Shown piece after piece: positions 8,717 through 17,867 of a stretch of 64,000 bases of DNA (positions within the stretch are counted from its first letter, which is position 1; every line of letters begins with the position of its first letter). The DNA is from Blautia luti (lineage in GTDB: Bacteria > Bacillota > Clostridia > Lachnospirales > Lachnospiraceae): contig NZ_AP028156.1 in NCBI RefSeq assembly GCF_033096465.1, positions 1,940,501 through 2,004,500 on the forward strand, read 5' to 3'. The notes below the pieces were generated by a model. That model made no database searches. It was given only the letters and a program-made list of their open reading frames with translations, and had not been told where the DNA came from. The position numbers and the translations under genes are program-made.

Positions 8717-8750
8717 AGTATATGCGATAATTTAACCAAATCAAGCACGT
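8717..8750 (-). promoter_or_regulatory. Promoter with ACGTGCTTGATTT box, minus-strand copy
   Basis: On the minus strand TTGATT (8739-8744), 16-nt spacer, TATACT (8717-8722). The -35 lies in the same 13-bp block as the promoter at 6877-6910, with the same spacing, but reads towards it. Confidence 0.45.
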
Positions 8751-8802
8751 ATCGAAGCGGATTGCGAATATCCACTTGAACATCTGATATTTCGCAAACA
8801 GA

Positions 8803-9282
8803 TCAGAACCCTTCATGTCTGCGGACTTTCCAGAGTTTCGCACGTTTCTGGGCAGACTCGTTCTCAATCTGCTGTGTGACTCCCTCAATGATAAGTCCCG
8901 GAACTTCTACAGGATGCTGGTTTTCATCTGTTCCCACCATTGTGAAATAGGCACGGTTGATCATGGTTCTGGTTCCATCGAGAGCTTCGCAGTAAGTATC
9001 AATGCGGACTTCCATGGAGGAACGTCCTACGTGAGTAAGGCGGCCGATCAAAACGATCGTGTCGTTTACTTTGGCACCGGCTTTAAAATACATATTGTCA
9101 ACAGCTACTGTCACAACATTCATTTCTGCATGACGTTTGGCAACGATCCCTGCTGTTTCATCGATCCAGGCCAGCAGCTGGCCTCCGAATAAATAGCCTG
9201 CAGCATTCAGGCATTTGGGCATTAATAAATGAGACTGTTCCGTCAATGAGTCCTCAACACGTTTCATTTTTCTTTCTGACAT
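8803..9282 (-). CDS. Acyl-CoA thioesterase, hotdog fold (YciA/BACH type)
   Basis: Single hotdog-domain thioesterase of 159 residues, expected to hydrolyse acyl-CoA to free acid and CoA in the cytoplasm. Recognisable features are the N-terminal MKRVEDSLTEQ, the core helix GYLFGGQLLAWIDETAG with the family's Asp in the helix, then VTVAVDNMYF and GRSSMEVRIDTYCE. The C-terminus carries a short charged tail (KLWKVRRHEGF). ATG at 9282 is chosen because AAGGAG lies 10 nt before it; the longer in-frame start at 9309 would include the ribosome site. It is a single-gene unit on the opposite strand to citrate synthase and has its own extended -10 promoter. Confidence 0.87.
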   Translation of the reverse strand: MSERKMKRVEDSLTEQSHLLMPKCLNAAGYLFGGQLLAWIDETAGIVAKRHAEMNVVTVAVDNMYFKAGAKVNDTIVLIGRLTHVGRSSMEVRIDTYCEALDGTRTMINRAYFTMVGTDENQHPVEVPGLIIEGVTQQIENESAQKRAKLWKVRRHEGF

Positions 9283-9321
9283 TTCTTTCGCACTCCTTTT
9301 TTCCTGCAATTACTGTTGCCT

Positions 9322-9330
9322 ATTATATCA
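9322..9330 (-). promoter_or_regulatory. Extended -10 promoter of the thioesterase gene
   Basis: Minus-strand TGATATAAT is a TGn-extended -10 box about 40 nt before the thioesterase start; the -35 is poor. Confidence 0.4.
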
Positions 9331-9400
9331 TATTTCCTGGTTTTATGTTATAATTACAGAAAAATATTCCTTGTATTTCTCACTGTCTCTGTATAATTTT

Positions 9401-9440
9401 AAAGTGTTACCACTTTGATTGTACAGAAAAAAGTACAATC
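9401..9440 (+). promoter_or_regulatory. Nested inverted repeats upstream of citrate synthase (operator candidates)
   Basis: AAAGTG-ttac-CACTTT (9401-9416) is directly followed by GATTGTAC-agaaaaaa-GTACAATC (9417-9440). A third GTACAATC half-site (9469-9476) covers the -10 box of the downstream promoter. A possible upstream promoter (TTGTAT 9371, TATAAT 9392, 15-nt spacer) ends just before them. Confidence 0.5.
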
Positions 9441-9446
9441 TTTAGC

Positions 9447-9475
9447 TTGCCTTTCCCGTTGCTTTCCTGTACAAT
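9447..9475 (+). promoter_or_regulatory. Promoter of the citrate synthase gene
   Basis: TTGCCT (9447-9452), 17-nt spacer, TACAAT (9470-9475). The -10 box lies inside a GTACAATC half-site matching the upstream inverted repeat, so an operator-bound protein would block polymerase. Confidence 0.5.
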
Positions 9476-9511
9476 CATTAAATAGGTAAAAACACAAATG
9501 TTCGCCATACC

Positions 9512-9563
9512 AAAACACTGATTGCAGAGATGCTGCTCATCTTTTCCTGTATCAGTGTTTTTT
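9512..9563 (+). promoter_or_regulatory. Leader terminator (attenuator-like) before citrate synthase
   Basis: AAAACACTGAT (9512-9522) pairs with ATCAGTGTTTT followed by TT (9551-9563), a canonical terminator 46 nt before the citrate synthase start. No plus-strand gene precedes it, so it can act only on the leader of the citrate synthase transcript. A 7-codon reading frame (ATG at 9498, TGA at 9519-9521, MFAIPKH) overlaps the first arm, but its ribosome site is weak. Confidence 0.55.
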
Positions 9564-9608
9564 AGCAGATATACTTACATAAATAATGGGGAAATGAGGA
9601 AAGATATT

Positions 9609-10988
9609 ATGGAAAAACATGAAATGATGAGTCTGGAAGACTCCAAACAGCTTCGTGAAAGAATGAGATTCTTTGAACAGGAACTGCTCAAAAATCATCA
9701 TATCAATCCAAATTTGTATGTAGAATATGATGTAAAAAGAGGTCTGCGTGATTCCGCAGGTAAAGGTGTCCTGACAGGTCTTACAGAGATTTCTGATGTT
9801 AATGGCTACAACCTGATCAACGGAAGACAGATTCCGGCTGATGGACGTTTATACTATCAGGGAATCAATGTAGAGGACATTGTCAGTGGTCTGAAAGGCA
9901 GACGTTTTGGCTTCGAAGAAACGATTTATCTTCTGATCTTTGGCAAACTTCCTGACAAAGATGAACTCGCCAGATTTCTGGATGTGATGTTCGATATGGA
10001 AGATCTGGGTGGCCGCTTTGTTCGTGATGTTGTTATGAAAGGTACCAATGCAAACATTATGAACGCCATGCAGCGCTGTGTTCTCGCCCTTTATACATAT
10101 GACGATAACCCGGAGGATATTTCTCCTGAGAATGTACTGCGCCAGTCTCTGGAACTGATCGCAAAGCTTCCTGAAATTGCCGTATATTCCTATCATGCAT
10201 ACCGTCATTTCCGTAAAGATGATACTTTATTTATCCGCAATCCACAAAGGGGACTTTCTCTTGCAGAGAACATTCTTCTTATGCTCCGTTCGGATGGGAA
10301 ATATACAGAACTGGAAGCGAAAGTTCTGGATATCGCGCTGATTCTTCATGCTGAGCATGGTGGTGGTAACAACTCCACTTTCACTACGCATGTGGTAACT
10401 TCTTCAGGTACGGATACCTACTCTTCTACTGCAGCATCTATCGGATCTCTGAAGGGACCACGTCATGGTGGTGCGAACCTGAAAGTCCAGAATATGTTCG
10501 CTGATCTGAAGGCACATGTAGAACATTGGGATAATGAAGATGAAATTATCGATTATCTCCAGAAAGTCCTGAATAAAGAAGCATTTGACCATGCCGGACT
10601 GATCTATGGTATGGGACATGCAGTTTATACACTTTCCGATCCCCGTGAAGTGATCCTGAAGCGTTTCGCTCAGGCACTGGCTGAGGAAAAAGGAATGACA
10701 AAGGAATTCGAACTCTATGACAGAGTGGAAGGCATTGCCGGTAAGCTGATCATGGAACATAGAAAACTGTTCAAGAATGTCTGTGCAAACGTGGACTTCT
10801 ACAGTGGATTTGTATACAGCATGCTTGATATTCCAGAAGAATTATTTACACCGATCTTCGCCATTGCACGTATGCCTGGCTGGAGTGCCCACCGTCTGGA
10901 AGAACTGATCAATGCCAATAAGATCATCCGTCCTGCTTACAAATATGTGGGACATCATACAGATTTCATTGCATTTGATGAAAGATAA
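9609..10988 (+). CDS. gltA: Citrate (Si)-synthase / 2-methylcitrate synthase family
   Basis: Condenses oxaloacetate with acetyl-CoA to give citrate, feeding glutamate synthesis in an anaerobe with a partial TCA cycle. The 459-residue protein carries the family blocks LILHAEHGGGNNSTFT, SLKGPRHGGAN, GMGHAVYTLSDPR (catalytic His blocks) and VDFYSGFVY near the catalytic Asp. The N-terminal 70 residues are longer than in short citrate synthases, as in the Clostridia group. The start at 9609 follows GAGGAAAG by 8 nt; an earlier in-frame ATG at 9594 has only a poorly placed site. Expression seems regulated: inverted repeats overlap the promoter and a terminator hairpin lies in the leader. A terminator follows. 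Confidence 0.92.
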   Translation: MEKHEMMSLEDSKQLRERMRFFEQELLKNHHINPNLYVEYDVKRGLRDSAGKGVLTGLTEISDVNGYNLINGRQIPADGRLYYQGINVEDIVSGLKGRRFGFEETIYLLIFGKLPDKDELARFLDVMFDMEDLGGRFVRDVVMKGTNANIMNAMQRCVLALYTYDDNPEDISPENVLRQSLELIAKLPEIAVYSYHAYRHFRKDDTLFIRNPQRGLSLAENILLMLRSDGKYTELEAKVLDIALILHAEHGGGNNSTFTTHVVTSSGTDTYSSTAASIGSLKGPRHGGANLKVQNMFADLKAHVEHWDNEDEIIDYLQKVLNKEAFDHAGLIYGMGHAVYTLSDPREVILKRFAQALAEEKGMTKEFELYDRVEGIAGKLIMEHRKLFKNVCANVDFYSGFVYSMLDIPEELFTPIFAIARMPGWSAHRLEELINANKIIRPAYKYVGHHTDFIAFDER

Positions 10989-11005
10989 AATATCTGTAAA
11001 ATATT

Positions 11006-11040
11006 ACCGGCTGCGGTTGATTCCGTAGTCGGTTTTCTTT
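11006..11040 (+). terminator. Intrinsic terminator after citrate synthase
   Basis: ACCGGCTGCGG pairs (two wobble pairs) with CCGTAGTCGGT around TTGATT, followed by TTTCTTT. Confidence 0.75.
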
Positions 11041-11090
11041 ATAATATACATACTATACATGAAATTCAGAGTTACAAAAGGAGGGATTTT

Positions 11091-12953
11091 ATGGCGAAAG
11101 AACAGATTGCAGTTGCAGAACTGGTTTTGAATATGATCCTTGGAAAAACTGGTGGTACACGGACAGATTATTTTCCACAGAAGCCGGATTTTCCATTTGA
11201 TGCACCTTATGAGCAGGCATTTGAACGCGCAACACCGGAGAGCCAGGGGATTTCTTCAGATCTCTTTGCTGCACTTCTGCGGGAGTTGGATGCTTCGAAG
11301 GATACAGAAATGCATCACTTTATGGCACTGCGTCACGGTAAGGTGATCTGTGAATGTAACTTTGCTCCTTATCCGAAGGGAATGTGGCATGTCACACATT
11401 CCATGTGTAAAAGTATCACAGGTATGGCAATTGGTATGCTGGTTGAAGAGGGAAAATTAAAGCTTGATGAAAATATCTATGATATTTTTTCAGAACACGT
11501 AAATGTTCTGTCAAAAATCTTCCGTCCCGTTGTTACAGTAGAAAATCTGCTGACTATGACAAGCGGTGTAACCTTTAATGAGTCAGGTATCGTATCCGGA
11601 AATGACTGGCTTGAAAGTTTCCTGAATTCCCCGGTAAATGGGAAACCGGGGACTGAATTTCAGTACAATAGTCTGAATACGTATGTGCTGTCTGCAATTG
11701 TAACGAAACGCACAGGAGAAACTTTGACAGAGTATCTGACACCAAGGCTGTTTGAGCCACTTGGCATCACGAAATACTACTGGGAGACCTGTCCGAAAGG
11801 AATTACGAAGGGTGGATGGGGATTATTTATCTGTGCAGAAGATATGGCAAAGCTGGGTCAGCTTTATCTGCAGAAAGGAAACTGGAAAGATCAGCAGCTG
11901 GTATCTGAATACTGGGTGGAAATATCCACCGCAAGACATCAGAAAACACAGAATGATACCTATGGATACGGTTATCAGATTTGGATGGAACAGCGTCCGG
12001 GAAGTTTCGAATATAACGGAATGCTGGGACAGAATGTTATGATTTACCCAGATATCGACATGGTTCTTGTTACCAATGCGGGAAATAAAGAACTGTTTCA
12101 GGACTGTATTATGCTGAACATTATCCGCAAATATTTCCCGGCAGATTATCATCCGGCTGAGGTTTTACCTGCAAATCCACTCTCCTATGGTCTTCTGAAA
12201 CGGTTATGCGGAGAACTGGAAAATGGAGAAAACATGAATCAGATGCTTTCTGAATCCAGAGCCTCTTTTATGCACAGAGGCTGGAAAAGAAACGCTGTTT
12301 CCAGAATAAAAAATCCTGGAAATAAATATAGCTGTCGTATTTTCAGACCAGCTGTTTTCCCATCCGGCTATCATAGTTTTATGCAGGCGGTAAACGGCAG
12401 AACTTACGTTATGGAACAACAGCACATTGGTATTGCACCACTGTTTGTTCAGGTGTTCCATAATAATATGACAGATGGAATTTCAAAAGTTTCTTTCGCA
12501 TATGAAGCAGGAATTTTCTATGTTTCTTTTACTGAGGGCGAGGTGACCCATAAACTTCCTGTTGGATTCCGTAAAGCTGAGAATGGGTGTGTTGACCTGC
12601 ATGGGGAGCATTATCTTGTAGCGACTCTGGGAGAATTTACAAAGGATGAAAATCATATTCCTGTGTTAAAACTGGAAATTACTTTTATTGAAGAATGTGT
12701 AAAACGAAAAGCACATATTTTCTTCCATGAAGATAGTGAAATTGAGATCAGATGGAACGAAACGCCGGGCAGGAAAATGATCCTGGAGGGACTTAGTTCC
12801 ATTACAGAAGAACTGTCCGGAAATTTTCTGTATCATTCTCTTCTGGGGGATAATAATATCACAACAGAATTGCTGCACAGACTTATGGAACAGACGATTG
12901 AGCCGGTTGTACAGGGAAAATTGGAGGAAAAAAATGCATTTCCCACTGAATAA
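11091..12953 (+). CDS. Serine beta-lactamase-like hydrolase (class C / esterase family)
   Basis: Beta-lactamase superfamily serine hydrolase of 620 residues. The nucleophile motif SMCK (SxxK, Ser about 104) follows HVTH, and EFQYNSLNTYVLSAI holds the Tyr motif (YNS rather than YxN). The N-terminal 370 residues form the hydrolase; the last 240 have no family I recognise and read like beta-rich accessory segments. There is no signal peptide, so it acts in the cytoplasm and is unlikely to be a drug-resistance enzyme; a peptidase, esterase or amide hydrolase is more likely. AAAAGGAGGG precedes the ATG. The last codons form one arm of a strong terminator shared with enolase, which runs in the opposite direction. 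Confidence 0.8.
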   Translation: MAKEQIAVAELVLNMILGKTGGTRTDYFPQKPDFPFDAPYEQAFERATPESQGISSDLFAALLRELDASKDTEMHHFMALRHGKVICECNFAPYPKGMWHVTHSMCKSITGMAIGMLVEEGKLKLDENIYDIFSEHVNVLSKIFRPVVTVENLLTMTSGVTFNESGIVSGNDWLESFLNSPVNGKPGTEFQYNSLNTYVLSAIVTKRTGETLTEYLTPRLFEPLGITKYYWETCPKGITKGGWGLFICAEDMAKLGQLYLQKGNWKDQQLVSEYWVEISTARHQKTQNDTYGYGYQIWMEQRPGSFEYNGMLGQNVMIYPDIDMVLVTNAGNKELFQDCIMLNIIRKYFPADYHPAEVLPANPLSYGLLKRLCGELENGENMNQMLSESRASFMHRGWKRNAVSRIKNPGNKYSCRIFRPAVFPSGYHSFMQAVNGRTYVMEQQHIGIAPLFVQVFHNNMTDGISKVSFAYEAGIFYVSFTEGEVTHKLPVGFRKAENGCVDLHGEHYLVATLGEFTKDENHIPVLKLEITFIEECVKRKAHIFFHEDSEIEIRWNETPGRKMILEGLSSITEELSGNFLYHSLLGDNNITTELLHRLMEQTIEPVVQGKLEEKNAFPTE

Positions 12954-12978
12954 TCAGATGGGAAATGCATTTTCATTT
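12931..12978. terminator. Bidirectional terminator between the hydrolase and enolase genes
   Basis: A perfect 15-bp stem, AAAATGCATTTCCCA (12931-12945) with TGGGAAATGCATTTT (12959-12973), has T-runs on both strands. It overlaps the last codons of the hydrolase gene. Confidence 0.85.
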
Positions 12979-13016
12979 TTTATGGCTTATTTATGTATGG
13001 AAGTAAGGGATATCTC

Positions 13017-14515
<1,499 letters not shown>

Positions 14516-14522
14516 TCTAACT

Positions 14523-14798
14523 CTATTGGTTAGTATATTCTAACTTTTGCGAAAATGCAAGAGGAAAATTAGGGTGATATTGAGAAAGTATTTCAGAATA
14601 AGAAAGGATTGCTTTTATATCCTCGATATGTCCCCGGTTAGCAACCACGGTAATATTTTCATCTCGATTTACGGAAAATGTTCCTACCACATCCGGTTCA
14701 CCTTCCTTATGACTTGATTCAGGTTTCCCATAAATACTTCCTGCAGCAATTATTAAGATGACTGCTCCTGAGATCACTGCAATTATCTTTTTCTTCAT
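14523..14798 (-). CDS. Small membrane-anchored protein, unknown function
   Basis: 91 residues: a lysine start and one hydrophobic helix (about 4-22, IIAVISGAVILIIAAGSIYG), then a short extracytoplasmic domain with GTFSVNRDENITVVANRG. I recall related small Lachnospiraceae proteins with the same core, but the last 30 residues here read less typically, so the C-terminus may be changed or shortened. AAAGGA lies about 14 nt before the ATG. It follows the 70-residue gene by 7 nt, so they form an operon behind the same palindrome-controlled promoter. The role is unknown. Confidence 0.5.
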   Translation of the reverse strand: MKKKIIAVISGAVILIIAAGSIYGKPESSHKEGEPDVVGTFSVNRDENITVVANRGHIEDIKAILSYSEILSQYHPNFPLAFSQKLEYTNQ

Positions 14799-14805
14799 AT
14801 TTTCA

Positions 14806-15018
14806 TTAATTTCCTTTTAATTGTTTTACTGCGTAATTGATTACTTCTTCCGGTGTAGGTCTGTCTCCTTTAAGATTTACCTTCTTCCATTCTGCCTGTA
14901 CAGCCGGATCTGGATTATCAAATCCAGCATCAATCGCTATCTGCATTTCCCGACGCACCTCTTCTGGTGTCGTATTGTACTTTTCTGCAATTTTCTCATA
15001 AATATTTTTTTCTCTCAT
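14806..15018 (-). CDS. Small Spo0A C-terminal-like protein
   Basis: 70-residue protein whose sequence (NIYEKIAEKYNTTPEEVRRE ... DRPTPEEVINYAVKQL) matches small Clostridia proteins usually labelled as Spo0A C-terminal-domain-like. The pattern of helix, TPEEVRRE, then a conserved PTPEEVI is clear, but the true activity of this short group is not known. Such genes are frequent near mobile elements. The ribosome site GAGGGCGG precedes the ATG. Its promoter has a TATAAT box (15066-15071, minus) touching an 18-bp palindrome, so it is probably repressed by the nearby HTH protein. Confidence 0.55.
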   Translation of the reverse strand: MREKNIYEKIAEKYNTTPEEVRREMQIAIDAGFDNPDPAVQAEWKKVNLKGDRPTPEEVINYAVKQLKGN

Positions 15019-15049
15019 TTACCCGCCCTCTGGTTTTAAAGAATTAATT

Positions 15050-15071
15050 ATAGTTCTTTAGAACTATTATA
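15050..15071 (-). promoter_or_regulatory. Palindromic operator next to a -10 box
   Basis: ATAGTTCTTTAGAACTAT (15050-15067) is a palindrome except at its centre, and the minus-strand TATAAT (15066-15071) overlaps its edge. Bound repressor would cover the start site of the 15018-14523 operon. A near-identical palindrome lies at 15575-15590. Confidence 0.6.
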
Positions 15072-15122
15072 TCATGATTATCACTATGAAAAAAGATTTT
15101 TTCACAAACGAATCCATAAAAA

Positions 15123-15153
15123 AGAATAAAAAAAGAAGAGCTTAATGCCCTTC
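15123..15153 (-). terminator. Intrinsic terminator after the HTH regulator
   Basis: On the minus strand GAAGGGC-attaa-GCTCTTC (one wobble pair) is followed by a long T-run (15123-15134). Confidence 0.7.
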
Positions 15154-15172
15154 GATTTCAATGCCTATTTCA

Positions 15173-15486
15173 TTAGTCTACCAAAGCTCTGACCGCATTT
15201 AAAATTCTTTTCTGCTCGTCCTTTGGCAATTTTCCTATCATATCAGATAATTCATTAGTAACACCTGTGACAGAATGTGTCACAACATCTATCAGTAGCG
15301 CATCAGCCGATACATCAAGTGCATTGGCAATTGCTACAAAGGTATCCAACTTTGTTACTTTCAGTCCTCTTTCTATCACACTGACATGTGTTGTACTTAA
15401 ATTTACCAGCGCCGCCAGTTCTTCCTGTGTAAGATTTTTTGCTTCTCTTGCTGCTTTGATTCGCTGACCAACCGCTTTTAAATCCA
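15173..15486 (-). CDS. XRE-family transcriptional regulator
   Basis: 104-residue regulator with one Cro/C1 helix-turn-helix (about residues 6-62: IKAAREAKNLTQEELAAL, STTHVSVIERG, LDTFVAIANAL). A helical tail (about 70-104) ends in EQKRILNAVRALVD, probably for dimerisation. ATG at 15486 follows AGGAGGTG by 5 nt; a longer frame continues upstream through a terminator and is not coding. The palindrome TAGTTCTATAGAACTA lies 89 nt upstream, and a 15-of-16 match sits at the promoter of the next operon. It therefore probably binds both sites, controlling itself and the 14523-15018 genes (inference). Confidence 0.85.
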
Positions 15487-15574
15487 TCGTAGCACCTCCT
15501 TCAGAACGATAATTCGGTCTAAAATTAGTATACTGATGGATAATTGAAAGATACAGAATCTGCAAATCAAGTTG

Positions 15575-15590
15575 TAGTTCTATAGAACTA
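15575..15590 (-). promoter_or_regulatory. 16-bp palindromic operator upstream of the XRE regulator
   Basis: TAGTTCTATAGAACTA is a perfect palindrome that differs from the site at 15051-15066 by one base. Confidence 0.55.
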
Positions 15591-15618
15591 GTTTTCATTT
15601 TTTTATACATGCAACACA

Positions 15619-15657
15619 CAAAAAAGCCACCAGAAGAATTAGTATCCCCTGGTAGCT
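15619..15657 (-). terminator. Intrinsic terminator after the Rpn-family gene
   Basis: On the minus strand AGCTACCAG pairs with CTGGTGGCT (one wobble), followed by TTTTTGTG. Confidence 0.75.
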
Positions 15658-15677
15658 CCATTAAAATTTATCATTTG

Positions 15678-16517
15678 TTAATGTGCAACACTCATGCTCT
15701 CATCAATCCATTTCTGCACCATTTGAACACTCACATTAAGATAGTGGGCTATTTTATCAACCTTCATTCCATCCGCAGCCATGGATAATGCTGAGGCTTT
15801 TGCTTTTTTCAGCTCACCACTTTCAATACCTTCACTATAAATCTGTTCCATCTCACGGCACATGAAATCCACCCCTTTCTGTGTTTTCTTCAATTCATAT
15901 ACTCTGTCAGCAAGTATCTTACTGTGCATATCTTCTGCATTCTTACAGTGAAGATCATGCATCAGTCTGCCTAATTCTGTATCCTCTTGTTTCTTAGAAT
16001 TTACATAGATAATATGAGCTTCATCCTTGAAATTCTCACTGACTTCTTCGATTTTCCTGTCTATATGATAAATCGGAAGTCCGTATCCAAGCGCATCGTC
16101 TCTGGTGATAAAAATCACGTAGGTTTCCGGAAGGTCATCAAAATCCTGTCCTGGATTTAATGTGTTCATATCCATCAGACCACTATGATACCTTGCTCTT
16201 TTTGGAGATGCCCCTTCGTTGTCCTGTTGGATTTCTACATCCATCTGCTTGCCTTCAGAATCTCTGGCAACACAGTCCAGAATAGCTGAACGCCCCTGCA
16301 AATTCTTATAGTCTTTCTGCAGAACTTGATCAATCACTTTCAGATCCTTTTTATTCATAATTACCTGCAGAACATATTCTGTACATTCCCGTTTCTTGAA
16401 TACATTCCGCATAAACACATCGCTCATGATGGTAAGGTCTTTTAAGATACCCTTGTATCTTTCGTAACGTGTTTCCAATTCTTCTGTTTTCACGATTTCT
16501 TCTTTCGCCACGTCCAT
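15678..16517 (-). CDS. Rpn-family / PD-(D/E)XK nuclease-like protein
   Basis: 279-residue protein of the group often annotated as Rpn recombination-promoting nuclease or PD-(D/E)XK transposase. The N-terminus reads TIMSDVFMRNVFKKRE, the core carries AILDCVARDSEG followed by MDVEIQ (the D...ExQ of the nuclease fold, about residues 80-100), and then GLMDM and TYVIFI. The C-terminus ends in a resolvase-like HTH segment (KVDKIAHYLNVSVQMVQKWI). These proteins cleave DNA and are common, often in many copies, in gut Clostridia. GGAGG lies 5 nt before ATG 16517; an earlier ATG at 16529 overlaps that site. It has its own terminator. Confidence 0.8.
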   Translation of the reverse strand: MDVAKEEIVKTEELETRYERYKGILKDLTIMSDVFMRNVFKKRECTEYVLQVIMNKKDLKVIDQVLQKDYKNLQGRSAILDCVARDSEGKQMDVEIQQDNEGASPKRARYHSGLMDMNTLNPGQDFDDLPETYVIFITRDDALGYGLPIYHIDRKIEEVSENFKDEAHIIYVNSKKQEDTELGRLMHDLHCKNAEDMHSKILADRVYELKKTQKGVDFMCREMEQIYSEGIESGELKKAKASALSMAADGMKVDKIAHYLNVSVQMVQKWIDESMSVAH

Positions 16518-16620
16518 TCTCGCCTCCATTCTTTGCTATGTCAGGATAGGTTCCTAAATGTCTCCTATCCCAATTTCATCTTAACATCAAAATCAGCTTT
16601 TCACAAGCCACTATTTTATC

Positions 16621-16918
16621 CTACACCACTTGAAAACAATAATTTCCAATCAGTTTCATCCAACTATTATATTTATTCTTTTCACACACCTTTCGGCAAA
16701 TTTCATTTTCCATCAATACACAGAACATCTTATCATAATCAAATGCCCAAACAGCACCATTCACATGGTTTTCCACTGCTTTCTGATCTATGCTCTTTAA
16801 GCGTGTGACCATTTTTTCAATTTCTCCATTTCCCAAGTTACCGATATTTTTGCAGATAAATCGAAAGAAATTCAACGTTGCATATTCGTCATGCCAATGG
16901 AACTCTTCTGGATTCAGG
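16621..16918 (-). pseudogene. 5'-truncated gene fragment of unknown family
   Basis: A minus-strand frame with convincing protein sequence (LNPEEFHWHDEYATLNFFRF ... GAVWAFDYDKMFCVLMENEI) runs from about 16918 to a stop at 16621. It has no good start: a TTG at 16875 and an ATG at 16812 are in frame, and the ATG has a distant GGAG. Sensible sequence stops where the S24 repressor frame on the other strand begins, so the 5' end was probably lost in the same event that cut the repressor. The family is not recognised. Confidence 0.4.
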
Positions 16919-17553
16919 TCACTACAAAAGCAATCTCCAAATGGGAGACCAATGCACGAGAACCAGCTTTACATGTTTTCCTGACACTTTGCCAGTTACT
17001 TGATATCGAAGATATATATGAATCCTTCTTTGGAGAAAACCCATATAACATTATGAATGGATTGAATGAAGAAGGCAGAAATAAATTGATTGAATTTGCT
17101 GATATTTTGAAAGCTTCTAAAAAGTTTTCTCCACTGTCTGCAAAGATTATCCCATTCCATCATCCTGTAGACATTACCTGGGAACCTGTTTCTGCTGGTA
17201 CTGGAAATTATCTGGAAGATTCTGTAAAAGAAACCTACGACGTAGGACATCTTGCTCCTGAGCAGACGGACTTTGGTGTACGGATCTCCGGTGACAGTAT
17301 GGAGCCACTTTATCATACAGGCGATGTTGCATGGATTCAGAAAAAAGATTCTCTTGCTAATGGTGAAATTGGAATCTTCTATCTCAACGGTAATACTTAC
17401 ATCAAGGAATTACACGATGAGCCAGATGGTGTTTATCTGATCTCTTTAAATCAAAAATATCGTCCTATCCAGGTTTTGGAATCTGACGCTTTTAAGATTT
17501 TGGGAAAAGTAATCGGGAAATGCAAAGGTGCAGAAATTCCGGGATTTCATTAG
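16891..17553 (+). pseudogene. LexA/S24-type repressor lacking the start of its HTH
   Basis: The C-terminal half is an intact S24 self-cleavage domain: GDSMEP with the nucleophile Ser, and YIKELH with the general-base Lys, preceded by VSAGTGN at the cleavage region. The N-terminal HTH starts only at VTTKAISKWETNAREP, the recognition helix; the first two helices found in homologues are missing. There is no ribosome site before the ATG at 16891. It was probably an SOS-type repressor of an integrative element and is now likely unable to bind its operator. The break lies at about 16905-16920, abutting a truncated gene on the other strand. Confidence 0.7.
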
Positions 17554-17609
17554 ATTTCAACAGCAGGTTTATGATCCTGCTGATAACAATAAGCAAAGGA
17601 AGTGATTGA

Positions 17610-17810
17610 ATGGCACTCAATAATACACTAAAAGATATTCGTGAAGAACGGAATCTCATTCAAGCAGATTTGGCTGAAGCCATAGGTTCCTGCAGCCAGA
17701 CTATAGGCCGCATCGAACGTGGAGAACGTAATCCCTCTCTTGAGATTGCAATCCGGCTGGCACATTACCTGAAAGTGCCTGTAGAAGATATTTTTCAAGT
17801 TGAAGACTGA
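17610..17810 (+). CDS. Small XRE-family transcriptional regulator
   Basis: 66-residue protein that is essentially one Cro/C1 helix-turn-helix: LKDIREERNLIQADLAEAIG, SQTIGRIERGERNPSLEIAI, then KVPVEDIFQ. This short YgzD-like class usually controls mobile-element genes or an adjacent membrane protein. AAAGGAAG precedes the ATG. It lies 56 nt after the S24 gene remnant on the same strand and ends in a terminator; no partner gene is coupled to it. Confidence 0.85.
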   Translation: MALNNTLKDIREERNLIQADLAEAIGSCSQTIGRIERGERNPSLEIAIRLAHYLKVPVEDIFQVED

Positions 17811-17824
17811 AGCACAACAGCCAG

Positions 17825-17856
17825 AAAACCGAGGAGTAAAATCCCCGGTTTTCCTT
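17825..17856 (+). terminator. Intrinsic terminator after the small XRE regulator
   Basis: AAAACCG-a-GGA pairs with TCC-c-CGGTTTT, followed by CCTTTTG. It may also serve the converging flavodoxin gene. Confidence 0.7.
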
Positions 17857-17867
17857 TTGCTCAAAAA

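Noticed and set aside
6877-8750. The 13-bp inverted repeat as the ends of a small transposon.
   Set aside because: No transposase lies inside, no target duplication was seen, and both arms are better explained as promoters with matching spacing.
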